DNA of 64,000 bases from Adenophora triphylla var. japonica. Lineage: Eukaryota > Streptophyta > Magnoliopsida > Asterales > Campanulaceae. The stretch spans positions 248,001 through 312,000 of the forward strand of contig JAFEMH010001468.1 of NCBI GenBank assembly GCA_022495995.1. Direction: 5' to 3'. The translations under genes were made by a program, and so were the position numbers. Position 1 is the first letter of the stretch. Each line of letters starts with the position of its first letter. A model generated the notes under the pieces. That model was not told the origin of the DNA. It searched no databases and worked only from the letters and a program-made list of their open reading frames with translations. Shown here in pieces: positions 32,377 to 43,485 of this stretch.

Positions 32377-34631
32377 TGTAAGTACCCAAATCTGGCTCAT
32401 GCCTTCCGGTTAATTTTCCCGACATTTCGGTAAGTTTCCCGGTAATTCCCCGGACCTTCCTAGTATTCCGGAAATGTCCTGGAGCAGTCCCAAATTAAAA
32501 TTAGGGCTGTAGGGAGCCTTCCTAATTAAGAAAACACGTTTTTCTTAATTAGGGAGAAGGTTCTAGAATAATGCCACCTTGCATGGTTCTAGAATGCTGA
32601 GTCACAATGGATAAGACCGCACGGCCTCATTTGCAAAGGGCCTGCAGCCGCACGGCTTCATTAGCCTTATCCAGACTGCCTATAAATAGAGCCCTCCTCT
32701 ACCCATTTCCACACAACAATCAACAACAACAAAAACACACACACTCCATAGCAGTATAATCAAGACGTGAAGAACACCCTTGAAGGCTCAAGAAGGCGAA
32801 GAAGAAGCTCAAGAAGCCATCTCCCTCCTCCTTGAAGACCCAAGACGAACCTCTCCTCCTAGCTCCGTCCGAAGAAGCGAAGGAAACGATTGGTAACCTC
32901 GCACGCCCTAACCTTGCATTTTAATTGATATACTTGCTCATTGCATTCATATATCTTGCTTGGGACTTGGCATTTATTCATAAAGATCATTTCTTTATCA
33001 CCCCCAGGGGCGGAGCCAGGGGGGGGCAGGAGGGGGCACTCGCCCCCCCCCCCCCAGCGGCGGAAATGCAGTGGAATTTATTTTTTTTTGCCCCCCCATA
33101 TTTTTGTTATATATGTATATATATAATTAACTTCAAGATTAACATCAGTGAGTGGTGCGGTTCAGTGGTAGAAGGGGTGAAGTTAAAGCCTTTGATCCAT
33201 GTTCGAACCCTGCAACCTACATTTCAATTAATTTTATTTGTCTTCCATCTTTGCTATTTTTTCTCTTAACAGTTTTGTTTTTCTCTTTCTCCTAATTTCC
33301 TCACATTTTTTCAATCTTAATTAATTAGTTAGGCTTTTCCCATTTTTTTTGTTTTTGGTCTTTCTTCCTATTATCCCAAGTTTAATTAGCAAATTTGATT
33401 TTCTTTTTTGTACGAGTAATATATTTTAATAAATTGTTTGCGTTAAATACTTCAACATTATTTCAATCGTTCTTTGAATTATTTACTCTTATCATTTTTG
33501 TTAACTAAAATACATTGTATTTCATGGATTCGATCCATTTTTTACTTGTCCGACCCGAATTTTTTTTTCCGGGGGCGCTGCCCCCAAACCCCCGTGTAAT
33601 CTTGCCCCCCCCTCGGCCAATTCCTGGCTCCGCCCCTGATCACCCCCTTCCCCTTTGCATGCATTAAGACCTCATTTGTCATAAAAATGTAGTCTTTTTC
33701 ATAAAGGTGCATCCTTTGCACCTAAAACCCCTATTTTCCAATAAAAATGTTATCTTTATGCATCATTTGCATATAAAGATCAAATCTTTTTCAATAAAAA
33801 TGCATCCTTTGCATCAAAACCCCTTTTTCAATGCATCATTTGCATAAAAATCCTATCTTTATGCATCATTTGCAATAAAGATCCTTTCTTTAAATCAAAA
33901 AGCATCATTTGCTAAAACCAAAATGTCATCTTTTCATTAAAGAGTCATTTTTCATCATGCATTTCCCCTTTCCCCCAACCTTGGAACGGACCGGTGTAAA
34001 AGTTCTCATCTTTGCATCGTTCCTTCCATTAAAGGTTCATGATTTCTTTAGGAAAAGGATAACCTTGAACCCTATATCTCCGATTATCGCTTAAGAATGA
34101 GTATGAAGCCTCCATACGAGCTCGACCATCTTAAAGCGTAGGATTGATGGGCTAAGGACATTCCTTCCTAAAGAACCTCATCTTTGACCAAAAGAGAGTC
34201 ATTCTCTCGATCACGCAAGTCCCGAGGGTCCCGAGGTTAAAATGCGATGATCACAAGTCATAAGATGAGGACGGGATCATAATCCCAAATACATAAATTC
34301 CAAGGAATCCCGAGCGACAACCAACAAATGGTTTGTACGTCCGGAAGACAACTTGGGACATTCCCCCCTTACTCTCAAACACATGCACACAAAGAAAGCA
34401 CGCAAGCAATCACGATTAATGAAATCTTGGGAGACTTGCTCCGGCAAGGCACTTTGGGTGAACGCCAAACGTTCTTTCCAAGGGGTAACTTAACCTCCGA
34501 ACCCATAAAACCTTTTTTTTCAAAGTTTTGAGGTAATCAAAATGGCGTGGCGACTCCGTTTTTCAAATAACTCGGATGTCTTCAAACTCGCGTGAATTCC
34601 AACAAACAAAAATTTGGGGCACACATTCACA
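32377..34631 (+). mobile_element. 5' LTR of gypsy element 2 (contains a MITE)
   Basis: Matches the LTR at 47685 closely (about 93-95 percent by eye), apart from a 634-bp insertion at 33005-33638 with its duplication. TATA box TATAAATAGA at 32691-32700. The middle has many AT-rich words of the form ATGCATCATTTGCATAAAGAT, with small hairpins such as GGTGCATCCTTTGCACC. The start region holds the short palindrome GCCGCACGGC twice. Confidence 0.9.
33005..33638. mobile_element. hAT-type MITE with a tRNA-like promoter inside
   Basis: The ends CAGGGGCGGAGCCAGG and CCTGGCTCCGCCCCTG are perfect inverted repeats. The 8-bp TSD ATCACCCC occurs on both sides (32997-33004, 33639-33646), and the sister LTR lacks the insertion. 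No transposase ORF is present. Inside lies a stretch that reads like a tRNA gene promoter: GGTTCAGTGGTAG near 33159-33171 (box A-like) and GTTCGAACCC near 33201-33210 (box B-like). Confidence 0.9.
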
Positions 34632-34651
34632 GTTTGGCGACTCCGCTGGGG
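34632..34651 (+). other. Primer binding site of gypsy element 2
   Basis: TTTGGCGACTCCGCTGGGG directly follows the LTR. This is the site seen in Ogre-like and related Tat elements, which from memory pairs with tRNA-Arg. Confidence 0.75.
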
Positions 34652-34800
34652 AAACCCAAAGGAGAAAAGCTTTATTTTCAAAACAAAAATCGATACTTGG
34701 TATATAGGTGGACCCCACTTAACCTTCCTGTATCGCTCCCTAACCCGGGGCTTGGGATAACAAGGTGGTTTAACAATCCCACGTACCAGTATCCCCTTTT

Positions 34801-34837
<37 letters not shown>

Positions 34838-36200
34838 AAAAAAATAGAAGAAAGCTTTTCCCTTTGAGCGGGTTAGACTCCCATCGCCGATTTCATTAAT
34901 CATGCTTGCTTTCTTTACCATGCATTGCATCATTTGCATCTTGGAATATGTGCATACTTCGAACGGGAAACAACCCGAAAAATAGCAAAAGGAGTGGAAC
35001 CTGGAAAATTGATCCATGCAGTCGTACGGCTCAATCCTCATTGGATTCTGACCGGGCGACCTCAGTGGCAATTCCACCAGGAAAAATCAGTGTTAATCTG
35101 GCAAGTCCTAGCAGCTTGGGGCTATTCTGCTCCATGACTGACTGGGGCTTCCCAGAAAATTTACGTGCTTACGTGTTGCATTTTCCCCCGTCCCGAAAAT
35201 CATTCCTTTAAAACACATTTATGAAAATCTCTGTTTTAACTCAAAAAGGAACATTTTTAGGAGACCGCACACTACGCGCACTCCGATATATCCCGTACAC
35301 TTTTGCACGCACGTCCTTCAAACCCGAGGGTGGTTCCACTGCAGCACACGGACAGCCTTACGATGCTCCCGGCGCGCACGGAATCATCCCAACCTCCCCA
35401 TGGCAAGTGTCGACCAATGCACAAACCGTGTCACACGTTTCAAAACCGTGACTTTTGGTTGGTTTTTGGTCTAGTCCGTGTCATATAGCCCAGTTGCATA
35501 CCCACGTAAAGGTCAAGCCTTAGCTCATAACGGAAGCCAAGATTTTCGCTCAAGCGAAATTCTGCCGAGATTCCAACAAGGAAAAATCGGTGGGATCTTG
35601 ACTCCGACATTGACCATTGACCTTGCCCCACACGGAATGCGTAAGAGTCAAGACCGAGTCTTTGCCAAAAAATCAAAAGATCTTTCGCTCAAGCAAAGCT
35701 CGCCAAAATTCCGACAAGGAAAAATTGGCAAGATCTTGACCGGCATTGACTTCGATTCGACTCACGCACCGCGTATGCAACGAAGTTCAATGTGACACCG
35801 TGTCATCCGGCTTTTATCGCCCGACCCATGCCTATTATATTCTCGGACATTACCGAAAGTCAAAACCGTCATTCGCTCAAGCGAAACTCGTCAAAGATCC
35901 GTCAAGGCAGAGAGACGAGACTTTCCCGGTATTGCCTTGACTATAATCCGCATCGCTCGTGCGTTGAAAGGTCCTATGACCCGCTAGACCCGATAGGAGC
36001 GTTCTTTACTCTCGGTCGGTGGGATCCGCGTGCCCTATAGGACCCTCGCCCGGGCCGTCCACCCCGGGAGGTCGAAATACGGGTGGAATACGAGGGGCTT
36101 ATAGACGTAGTGACGGAACCCACCGATCCAGATCTAGTGTAGTTACGAAAAGAAGGGCGTAACCCCTTTTCCAACCAAATAGATATTAATAAAAGACACC
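34652..36200 (+). other. Leader of gypsy element 2
   Basis: No credible gene. A poly(A) run of 31 bases occupies 34802-34832. Three imperfect repeats of about 135-190 bp follow, each holding the inverted repeat TTCGCTCAAGCGAA or a variant (35545-35558, 35683-35698, 35872-35885), with CCGACAAGGAAAAAT.GG-like text after it. Short ORFs here come from repeat sequence. Confidence 0.6.
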
Positions 36201-37500
36201 GTTTTAAGAAAACTTGAAGATTCTAATTTGCATATTGCCCGAGCCTTCACCTAAACACCTACCCCGAGTCTAAACCTTTCCTATCCCTTTCCCGCAGTGA
36301 GAAAGAAGTGGGTGAGAACACCGGGTCAGCGACTTGTTAGCGCAGAATCCTCGACAGCCGCTGTAATCCTCGCTTTGTCAGCCTTTTCGTTGTCAAAATG
36401 GCCAACATGGTAATCCACAACGGTAATGACCAAGCAGCTTGGAGGGGCTATCCTGGCCAATCGAAGCCTCACATCTCGGTATGATGTATGTGATTGTGAA
36501 GACCGCCAGAGTATGAGTATCAAGAATGGATCAATGAGGACGCTCCTTCAAGGAAGAAGAAAAGAGAAAGTCCACACAAAAGCTTAAGGAAAGATACGAG
36601 TTTTGGGGACAAGAGCGTAGGAACTTTGGGAGAGCCTTCGGGCAAGTTCGACTACTATGCCGGCTATGCCAAGGAACCCGTCAAAGAACCCGTCACCCCA
36701 AGCACGGCCCACTGATACCCCATGCACAGCCGTGATCCTCTGAAGCGTAAAGTGCTGAATTTGTGGCCATCATGAAGTTCAATGAGAAGCTAGCATCTAG
36801 AAGCAGTAACACGTAAAGCCTATTGAATACGTAGCGCCAAGGAAGAATTAAGATCCCCTCTCGAAGAAGACTTCATCAAGATTATCCAAAGGCCAACCCT
36901 TCGTTGGCTACACCGACAAGGTCGTGGTGTCCAAGATCAAGAAAGAGAAAATGAGTTATCGGCGAGGCATTGATAAGATGAGCCGACCCTTTCACTAATG
37001 AGTCCAACCGCTACGGAAGAGCTAGCCGAAAGATTGCAACAAGTTACTTTAGTTCCCTCACCATCATTCCACAAAGCACGGCTACTCGTTAATGATTTCC
37101 GGCAAGCTTTTGATCGCCTCAAGTCTCCAACTTTCAAGAACGCCGGCAAGACCGCTACTCCCTGTGGCAACAAAGAAGAAGGAGTGAGATCCCGGTCCAA
37201 CCCTTGTCAAGTCCCCTCGAGTCAATAAGTAGTGTAGGGTCCAGAGTCGGTTGTTGTCTATTCGCCGAGTCAGAATCTTCGAATTCCGGTCCCCGAGTCA
37301 TCCGAAGGCCTCACGCCTCACGCCCGAGGATTATGAAAATGTAATCGATGTCATCTTTCCCTATCTTGAATGAAATGACAAAACTTTCTGATTATCCTCT
37401 TATTGCCAACTTAACAAATGATAAATTAACTCAAAACTTAACAACAGCTTAATAATGAATCATTTGAACAAGATGCAAACACACTAAACGAACAATACAT
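36200..37500 (+). pseudogene. Probable degraded gag/protease region of gypsy element 2
   Basis: Short open pieces with coding-like composition in changing frames. Examples are a piece reading GKFDYYAGYAKEPVKEPV near 36640-36700 and the ORF 36998-37228 (MSPTATEELAERLQQ). Position between leader and pol and the protein-like text suggest old gag and protease, but no zinc knuckle or DTG box was recognised. Confidence 0.4.
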
Positions 37501-37559
37501 TAAAGAAATCTTTAAGCGTGTTTCGTAAAAGAGGAAAACCGGGCCCAAGCCGCCGAGGA

Positions 37560-40500
37560 GGTTTTGATAAGTGTGAACTTGGGTACTATTGAGGAACCTA
37601 AAGAGACACAGATTGGAAGCTTCTTCCAGGGGGTTGAAAGGGACAGATTGATCGAGCCGCTCGTAGAATACGTCGACGTGTTTGCATGGTCATACAAAGA
37701 TATGCCGGGGCTAGACAGCTTCGATAGTAGAGCACGTAATCCCTCTAGCACCGCATGCTAAGCCGCAAAATGTAAACCGAGAAAGATCAAGCCGGAATGG
37801 TCTCTACAGTCAAAGAAGAAATTGAGAAACTACTGCGGGTAGGGTTCATCGAGTTATTGAATACCCGACATGGTTGTCCAATATCGTGACCGTAACCAAG
37901 GCCAATGGGAAGGTGCAATGCTGTGTGGATTTCCGAGATCCGAACAAGGCCAGCCCCAAAGACGACTACCCTCTCGCCAAACATAGACATCCCGGTGGAC
38001 TCCACCGCCAACTACGAAGTCAAATTCTTCGTTGATGGTTTTGCAGCTACAACTGCATCAAGATGGCCGAGGAAGACCAAGAAAAGATGTACCTTCACCA
38101 CACCGCTGGGGGACCTATCAAGTTATACAAGTAATGCCATTCGGGCTCAAGAATGCCGGGCTACTTACCAAAGGGCAACGACCGCGCTTTTTCATGACAT
38201 GGTCCACAAGGAGATTGAGGTCTACGTAGATGACATGATAATCCACTCCAAAGGAGAAGGTGGGCGGCACTTTGTTGACCTACGAAAATTCTTTGAGAGG
38301 CCGAGACAAGCATTCCATGAGACTAAACCCCGCCAAATGCACCTTCGGAGTGACAAGGGGAAAAGTGCTTGGGTACATGGTCACGGAGCGAGGTATAGAA
38401 GTTGACCCCCGAAAGATCAAAGCCATCATGGATATGAGGCCACCTCAAACCCGCATGTAAGTCAAGAGCTTCATGGGTAAATTGCAAGTACATTAGCCGT
38501 TTCGTCAATCGCTTGACCACTATGTGCGAGCCCATCTTCAAGCTCATGAAGAAGAATGTGGACACGTAATGGACCGAAGAATGCCAGGATGCCTTTGACC
38601 AGATCAAGGCATACTTAGTACATCCCCGTACTATGCCCCCACATAGACAGAAGCCTCTTCTCAGCTCTATCTCATCGCACGTATTACCTGGCATTGGGGC
38701 TATGCTTGCTCAGAAAAGAAAGACTCTCGTGGTGAAAACGCCATTTACTTTGTCACCGGAAGCTACAAGGGAGCGAGCTCAATTACTCAAGCATGTGAAA
38801 AGACTTGTGCAGACCGGTCCGGGTAGTCGGCAAGTTGAAGCATTATATGCAAGCCCACCCCGTGAATTTGGTCTCGAAAATGGACCCCATCAAGTACATC
38901 TTTGACAAGCCTTCCCTCTCAATGCGTTTAGCAAAGTGGTCCTTCTTCTTAGCAGAATACGACATCAACTATGTGACCGTAAAGCGCCATCAAGGGTCAA
39001 GCATTGTCGACCATCTAGCAAACTTCCCAAGTAATGAAGACAGAGGGCCTCGAGCCCCAATTTCCGGATGAAGGGATCTTTGCGGCTTGAGCCTGAAAAT
39101 AGATGGCAATTGTTCTTTGACGGAGCCGCTAACAAAAGAGGAAATGGTGTAGGAATGCTATTGGTCGATCCGAAAGATGAGCATACCCCCATAGCCCTCA
39201 AGTTGAACTTTCCTGCCACGAACAATGTCGCCGAGTATGAAGCCTCGCATTGCCGGTTTGGAGGCCGCCTTAGAAAGAAATGTCAAGGAGCTCGAAGTTT
39301 ACGGAGACTCGGCCACGATCATCAACCAAGTCTCCAACAAGTGGAAGACTGTGGACCACTAATTTGCAACGGTATCATGCCCATATGGAGGAGTTGATCG
39401 GACGAGCCAGAGAAGTGACTTTCCACTACTTGCCGAGGGAAAAGAACAGTTCGCGAGATGCCCTAGCTACTCTAGCCTCATTGGTAGAAATCCCCGAGGG
39501 AAAAGCCATAAAGCCCTTCGTAGTGGGTAGAAGAGAAGCCCCAAATTTCGTTGTGAAGTGGACCTGGGACCCGAGCCCATAAAGGAACCTTGGTACAATC
39601 GTATTTACCAATTCCTCAAAGACGGAGAGTCGCCTTTCGTGAGACGAAGAAGGTAGACCAAAAGAAGGTGTCGAGCCAAAAGCTTGCGAGCCCCGAAAAG
39701 GTTGGCTTCCCATTATGTCATTCTAGGAGGCAACTCCGTATAAGAAGCGGTATCAAGGACCACTCCTCTTATGTGTCACCCAAGAAAGGGCCAAAGAGTT
39801 GATGACCGAAGTCCACAATGGTCCTCGCGGTCCTCACATGAATGCCAGAGCCCTGATGCAAGTGATCCTCGTAATGGGTTACTACCGGATCTCCATGGAG
39901 ACAGACCGCATTCAAAGCACGTCCGAACCTCGCGACAAATGCCAGCGGTTTGCCAACCTCAACCATCTCCCACCTCATGACCTGTACCGCATGACGACTC
40001 CTTGGCCGTTTGCAACTTGGGGCATTGACGTGATAGGGAAAATATCCCCGGCAGGGAGCAATGGGCACGAGTTCTTGTTGGTAGCCATCGACTACTTCAC
40101 CAAGTGGGTAGAAGCCAAGTCCTACAAGGTCCTCACTTCCGTAAAAGTGGCCCGCTTCATCAAAGAAAACATAATGTGCAGATATGGGGTGCCCAACGAG
40201 ATCATTTCGATAATGGGTCACACTTCGAAGGAGACTGCGATAGGCTATCGCGTCGAATTCGTGAGTTACTCGCCACAAGTCGTCCCCGCATGCACCTCGA
40301 CCAATGGAGCCGTGGAAGCTGCTAATAAGACACTCGAGCGGATCATCCGAAGATGGCCACCCGTGGTCGTGATTGGCCCGAAAAGCCGCACCTAGCACTC
40401 AGGGCTACGTAACGTCTCGTCGAATGTACCTGGGGAGAAACTCCTTTGCCCTAACTTACGGGATGGAAGCAGTGTTACCGGTGGAGTTGGAAATCCCATC

Positions 40501-40863
40501 ATTAAGGGTCCTCCTGGAAAACAAAGTGTCAATGAAGTGGAATGGTTGCGCAAAGCCGGCATAATGAGTTAGCCACCTTGACGAGAGAAGGCTAAAAGCC
40601 ATGGAACACACCCGAGCCTACCAGAGGCGAATGGCCAGAGCGTTTGATAAAAGGTCAAGGCCGTAGACATCAAAGAGGGCGACTTAGTGCCGAAAGTAAA
40701 GCCCCTACCGCAGACAACCCCTGGGAAAATGGGAACCCGTCTGGATCGGCCCTTATGTGGTGCGTAAGATACCGTCAGAGGAGCAATGAAGCTTGCAGAC
40801 TTGGATGGCAATCCCTTTGTCCACCCGATCAACGGTGATAAACTCCGAAGATACTATGTCTAA
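37560..40863 (+). pseudogene. Gypsy element 2 pol, heavily frame-shifted
   Basis: Recognisable blocks in order: the RT lead-in (VDVFAWSYKDMPGLD, near 37670), RT with YVDDMI (near 38224), and gypsy RNase H (FDKPSLSMRLAKWSFFLAEYDINYV, given here in parts, 38900-38990). Then come the second RNase H (WQLFFDGAANKRG, near 39105) and integrase (TWGIDVIG near 40020). Integrase is frame-shifted by a missing base just before its second Asp near 40208. The C-terminal end reads KLRRYYV with a TAA at 40861. At least six frame changes and several stops make it inactive. The dual RNase H again points to the Tat lineage. Confidence 0.85.
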
Positions 40864-41465
40864 TAAAAAAAAAAAAATCTTAGTGCAAAAAGAGTAATGC
40901 CCGGCTAGGCCGAAACCCCGGGCGGTCTAGGCAAAAGACAAGGGTTGCACATATAAAAAAAAAAAAGAGAAAAAAATCTTAGTGCAAAAAGAGTAATGCC
41001 CAACTAGGCCGAAAACCCCAAAAAGGGCGGTCTAGGCAAAAACAGGGCCGCACATAAAAAAAATTAGTTCACCGTAATGAACTACGTAGACTCGAGCCCC
41101 TTAGCCTTTCTTGTAAAAGGGGAACGTAGGCGAGCCATATATGGTTCGGTCTAAACAATAAAAAGGACAATCAAGCTTCCATGAAGTGCGTCCTAAATAA
41201 AAATAAAGGGTATTTCAGCTTTTCATAAAACGGGTCCCAATCAATAAAGACATTTGAATTTCCATGAAATGTGTCTTGATTAATTTTTAAGATAATATGC
41301 CTTGTTCATTACAAGTTAAAAACTTCTTGATGAGTTCAAGCACGGTCTACCTCTTAACTCTGCTAACACTAAAAAGATCTAAAATACAATAAAATGCCTA
41401 AATAAACTAATGTGTTTGCAAAATGGCAATAAGAGGATCTTGAGAAAAGACTTGTCGGTCGTCAT
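40864..41465 (+). repeat. Post-pol region with a tandem pair of about 100 bp
   Basis: The phrase ATCTTAGTGCAAAAAGAGTA occurs at about 40877 and 40976, each followed by a GCCGAAA.CCCC..GGGCGGTCTAGG block. The rest (41090-41460) contains GAACTACGTAGACTCGAG-type text common after pol in Tat/Ogre elements. No gene is seen. Confidence 0.7.
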
Positions 41466-43018
41466 TCACCGAGTCTTCTTCGCCTTCTTCCCTTTTCCTC
41501 GGCCTCGTCGAGTCTTCTTCCTTTTCTTCTCAATAATGTCGGTATCCCTCATCCCGACCTGCGGTATCATCACCGGAGCCTCTACCAACCCCGTGTCAAT
41601 GAGCGCTCTCTCTATACGAGCACGAGTCCGCACCTCCTCCCTCTGAGACTCGGTCAAAGGAGCGACCTCGGACAACCTCTTATGTATACCGAGCCTCCAT
41701 ATCTCGGACCAAGTCACCTCACCGGTTATGGCAACTCGCCTTAGCCTCGCTCTCCCTCGTAGTCCTACTCGAGTCACGGTCGGCTCCCAATAAAGCTCGA
41801 CGTCTATCCTCCAAGATAACCCAGTCGCTCCCATCTCCCTCTCGTACCAGTCCAAGTAGACGGTGGTCAAGATGGTGCTCTTCACTGCTCCTGAAGATAG
41901 CCACAGGTGGGAAAGCGGATATGTCCAAGCCCTCGAGAAGAAAGAGAAGGCTGTTTGGATCTCTCATGTCCAATGACACCACCTCCATGGTTCCGGATGT
42001 CCTCCCAATCACTCAATGGCTCCCGTAAAGCCCCAAACTGCCTGGATACCAGCGGGGTATGTAGAAGGGCGACCAGCGAGAATCACGGAACCCTCACAAC
42101 ATAAGACTCTGAAATATCCTCCTGATGCGCAACCTCCAATGTGGTATCCACCAACGGATGTCCGAAGTGGATAGCCTAGCCATCATCGGCTCCGGCTACC
42201 ACTGTTCTGCTGCCTAGGCGCACCTCTCCGAGAAATCACCCAAGGGGCACCGAGTCGGCAAAGCCCCGGTGCAAAGCCCCGAGCCTCTCCTGCAGCCACA
42301 AAGTCAACATAGCCTGACTCCCGGACCTCACGAAATGGTCTCCCGAGCCATCCTATCAATCCCATGAAATGTCTCTCCCAAAACCGGCGGGACAATATCC
42401 TTCCCGGCCACACGAGTCTCGACCATGTCCAAGAGGCCACTATGACAGATCCCGCGGACTCGGCGGTGAACAAAGCGAGAGAATACGCGAGAGAATGAAA
42501 GCATCCATAGCCACCGTGGTCGCAGCCATATCTGGAGACCCAAACCTGCGGGATATCGAAAGGTCAATCCTATCCGGGCTACCATCATCCTCTCGGCCTC
42601 TCCCAAAGGAATCTGCGAGAAAAGATGCAAGCTTTACCGTCACACTGCACATCTCCGATCAGCGGAATAGATATAGCCTCGGTCTCGGGACCCCCAATCA
42701 AGGCTCAAGTCTTCGTGCGTTGGGACAATTTCGTTGTAAGAGAAGCGGTAAACATGTCTCCTGACGTCCCAGAACTTTCTTTGCGGCTCTCAACAGAGTC
42801 CCAATCGGGCGGGAGATCCTCAAATGCCATAAAGATTTGATCTTGAAGGAAGAATCAAGCGAGTCCTTGTGATTTTGGAAGTTATATCTCGCCCAAGATT
42901 GAAGACCGGATAGAAAATGGTCTCGCTTCCCTTTGCAATCTAACGGGCTTCTCCATCGCAAAGTGTTCAAAGATGGTGCTTTTAGGTCCAAAATATGCTG
43001 CGGGAACAATTGGGACAA
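41466..43018 (-). pseudogene. Antisense coding remnant in gypsy element 2, unrecognised
   Basis: Overlapping minus-strand ORFs (41885-41466, 42012-41719, 42652-42440, 43018-42698) have coding-like composition and change frame repeatedly. The lowest one ends in a very basic tail (KKRKKTRRGRGKGKKAKKTR). It may be the 3' part of the antisense gene described next, or a second antisense gene. No domain was recognised. Confidence 0.4.
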
Positions 43019-43485
43019 GTCTAGAGGGAAAATGAAATGAAATGGCCAAGCCTTGCTTTTATTCGAGAAAATAACCAGCTCGAGACGGGCGTAAGCCGCA
43101 CGGCTTCATTTTGCCCTCAAGGCCATGCCGCACGGCTACATTAGCCCTCTGCGAAAAAAATTCTGCGGCAACCAAAGTTGCTGCCCAAGGAGTTTTCACC
43201 CCACTTTTTCAACCAAAACCTGTACAAAAACATATCCAAAGCCATTCAAACATTTATATACCATTATAAATCATTTTGGCCCATTTTCAGCCCCAATTCC
43301 AAGCAAAAAAGTCGCCCCAGGCTCGAGATAATATGCAAATTGAAAAAGCATAAATTAGAAAAGTAAATAAAATGTAAATACAATGTTTTCGCCCCATCGG
43401 CGCCCAAATAAAGCAAAAAATAAACAAAGTGTGCATAAAAATTGTTCATTGTTTGTTTTTGTTCCAAATCTACTCTAGAGACCTC

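Noticed and set aside
33151..33225. A real tRNA gene
   Set aside because: Boxes A and B are present but the arms and anticodon stem do not fold convincingly by eye; kept only as tRNA-like.
34520..35077. 185-codon minus-strand ORF with a Phe run
   Set aside because: Crosses the LTR end, PBS and poly(A) tract of gypsy element 2; no domain.
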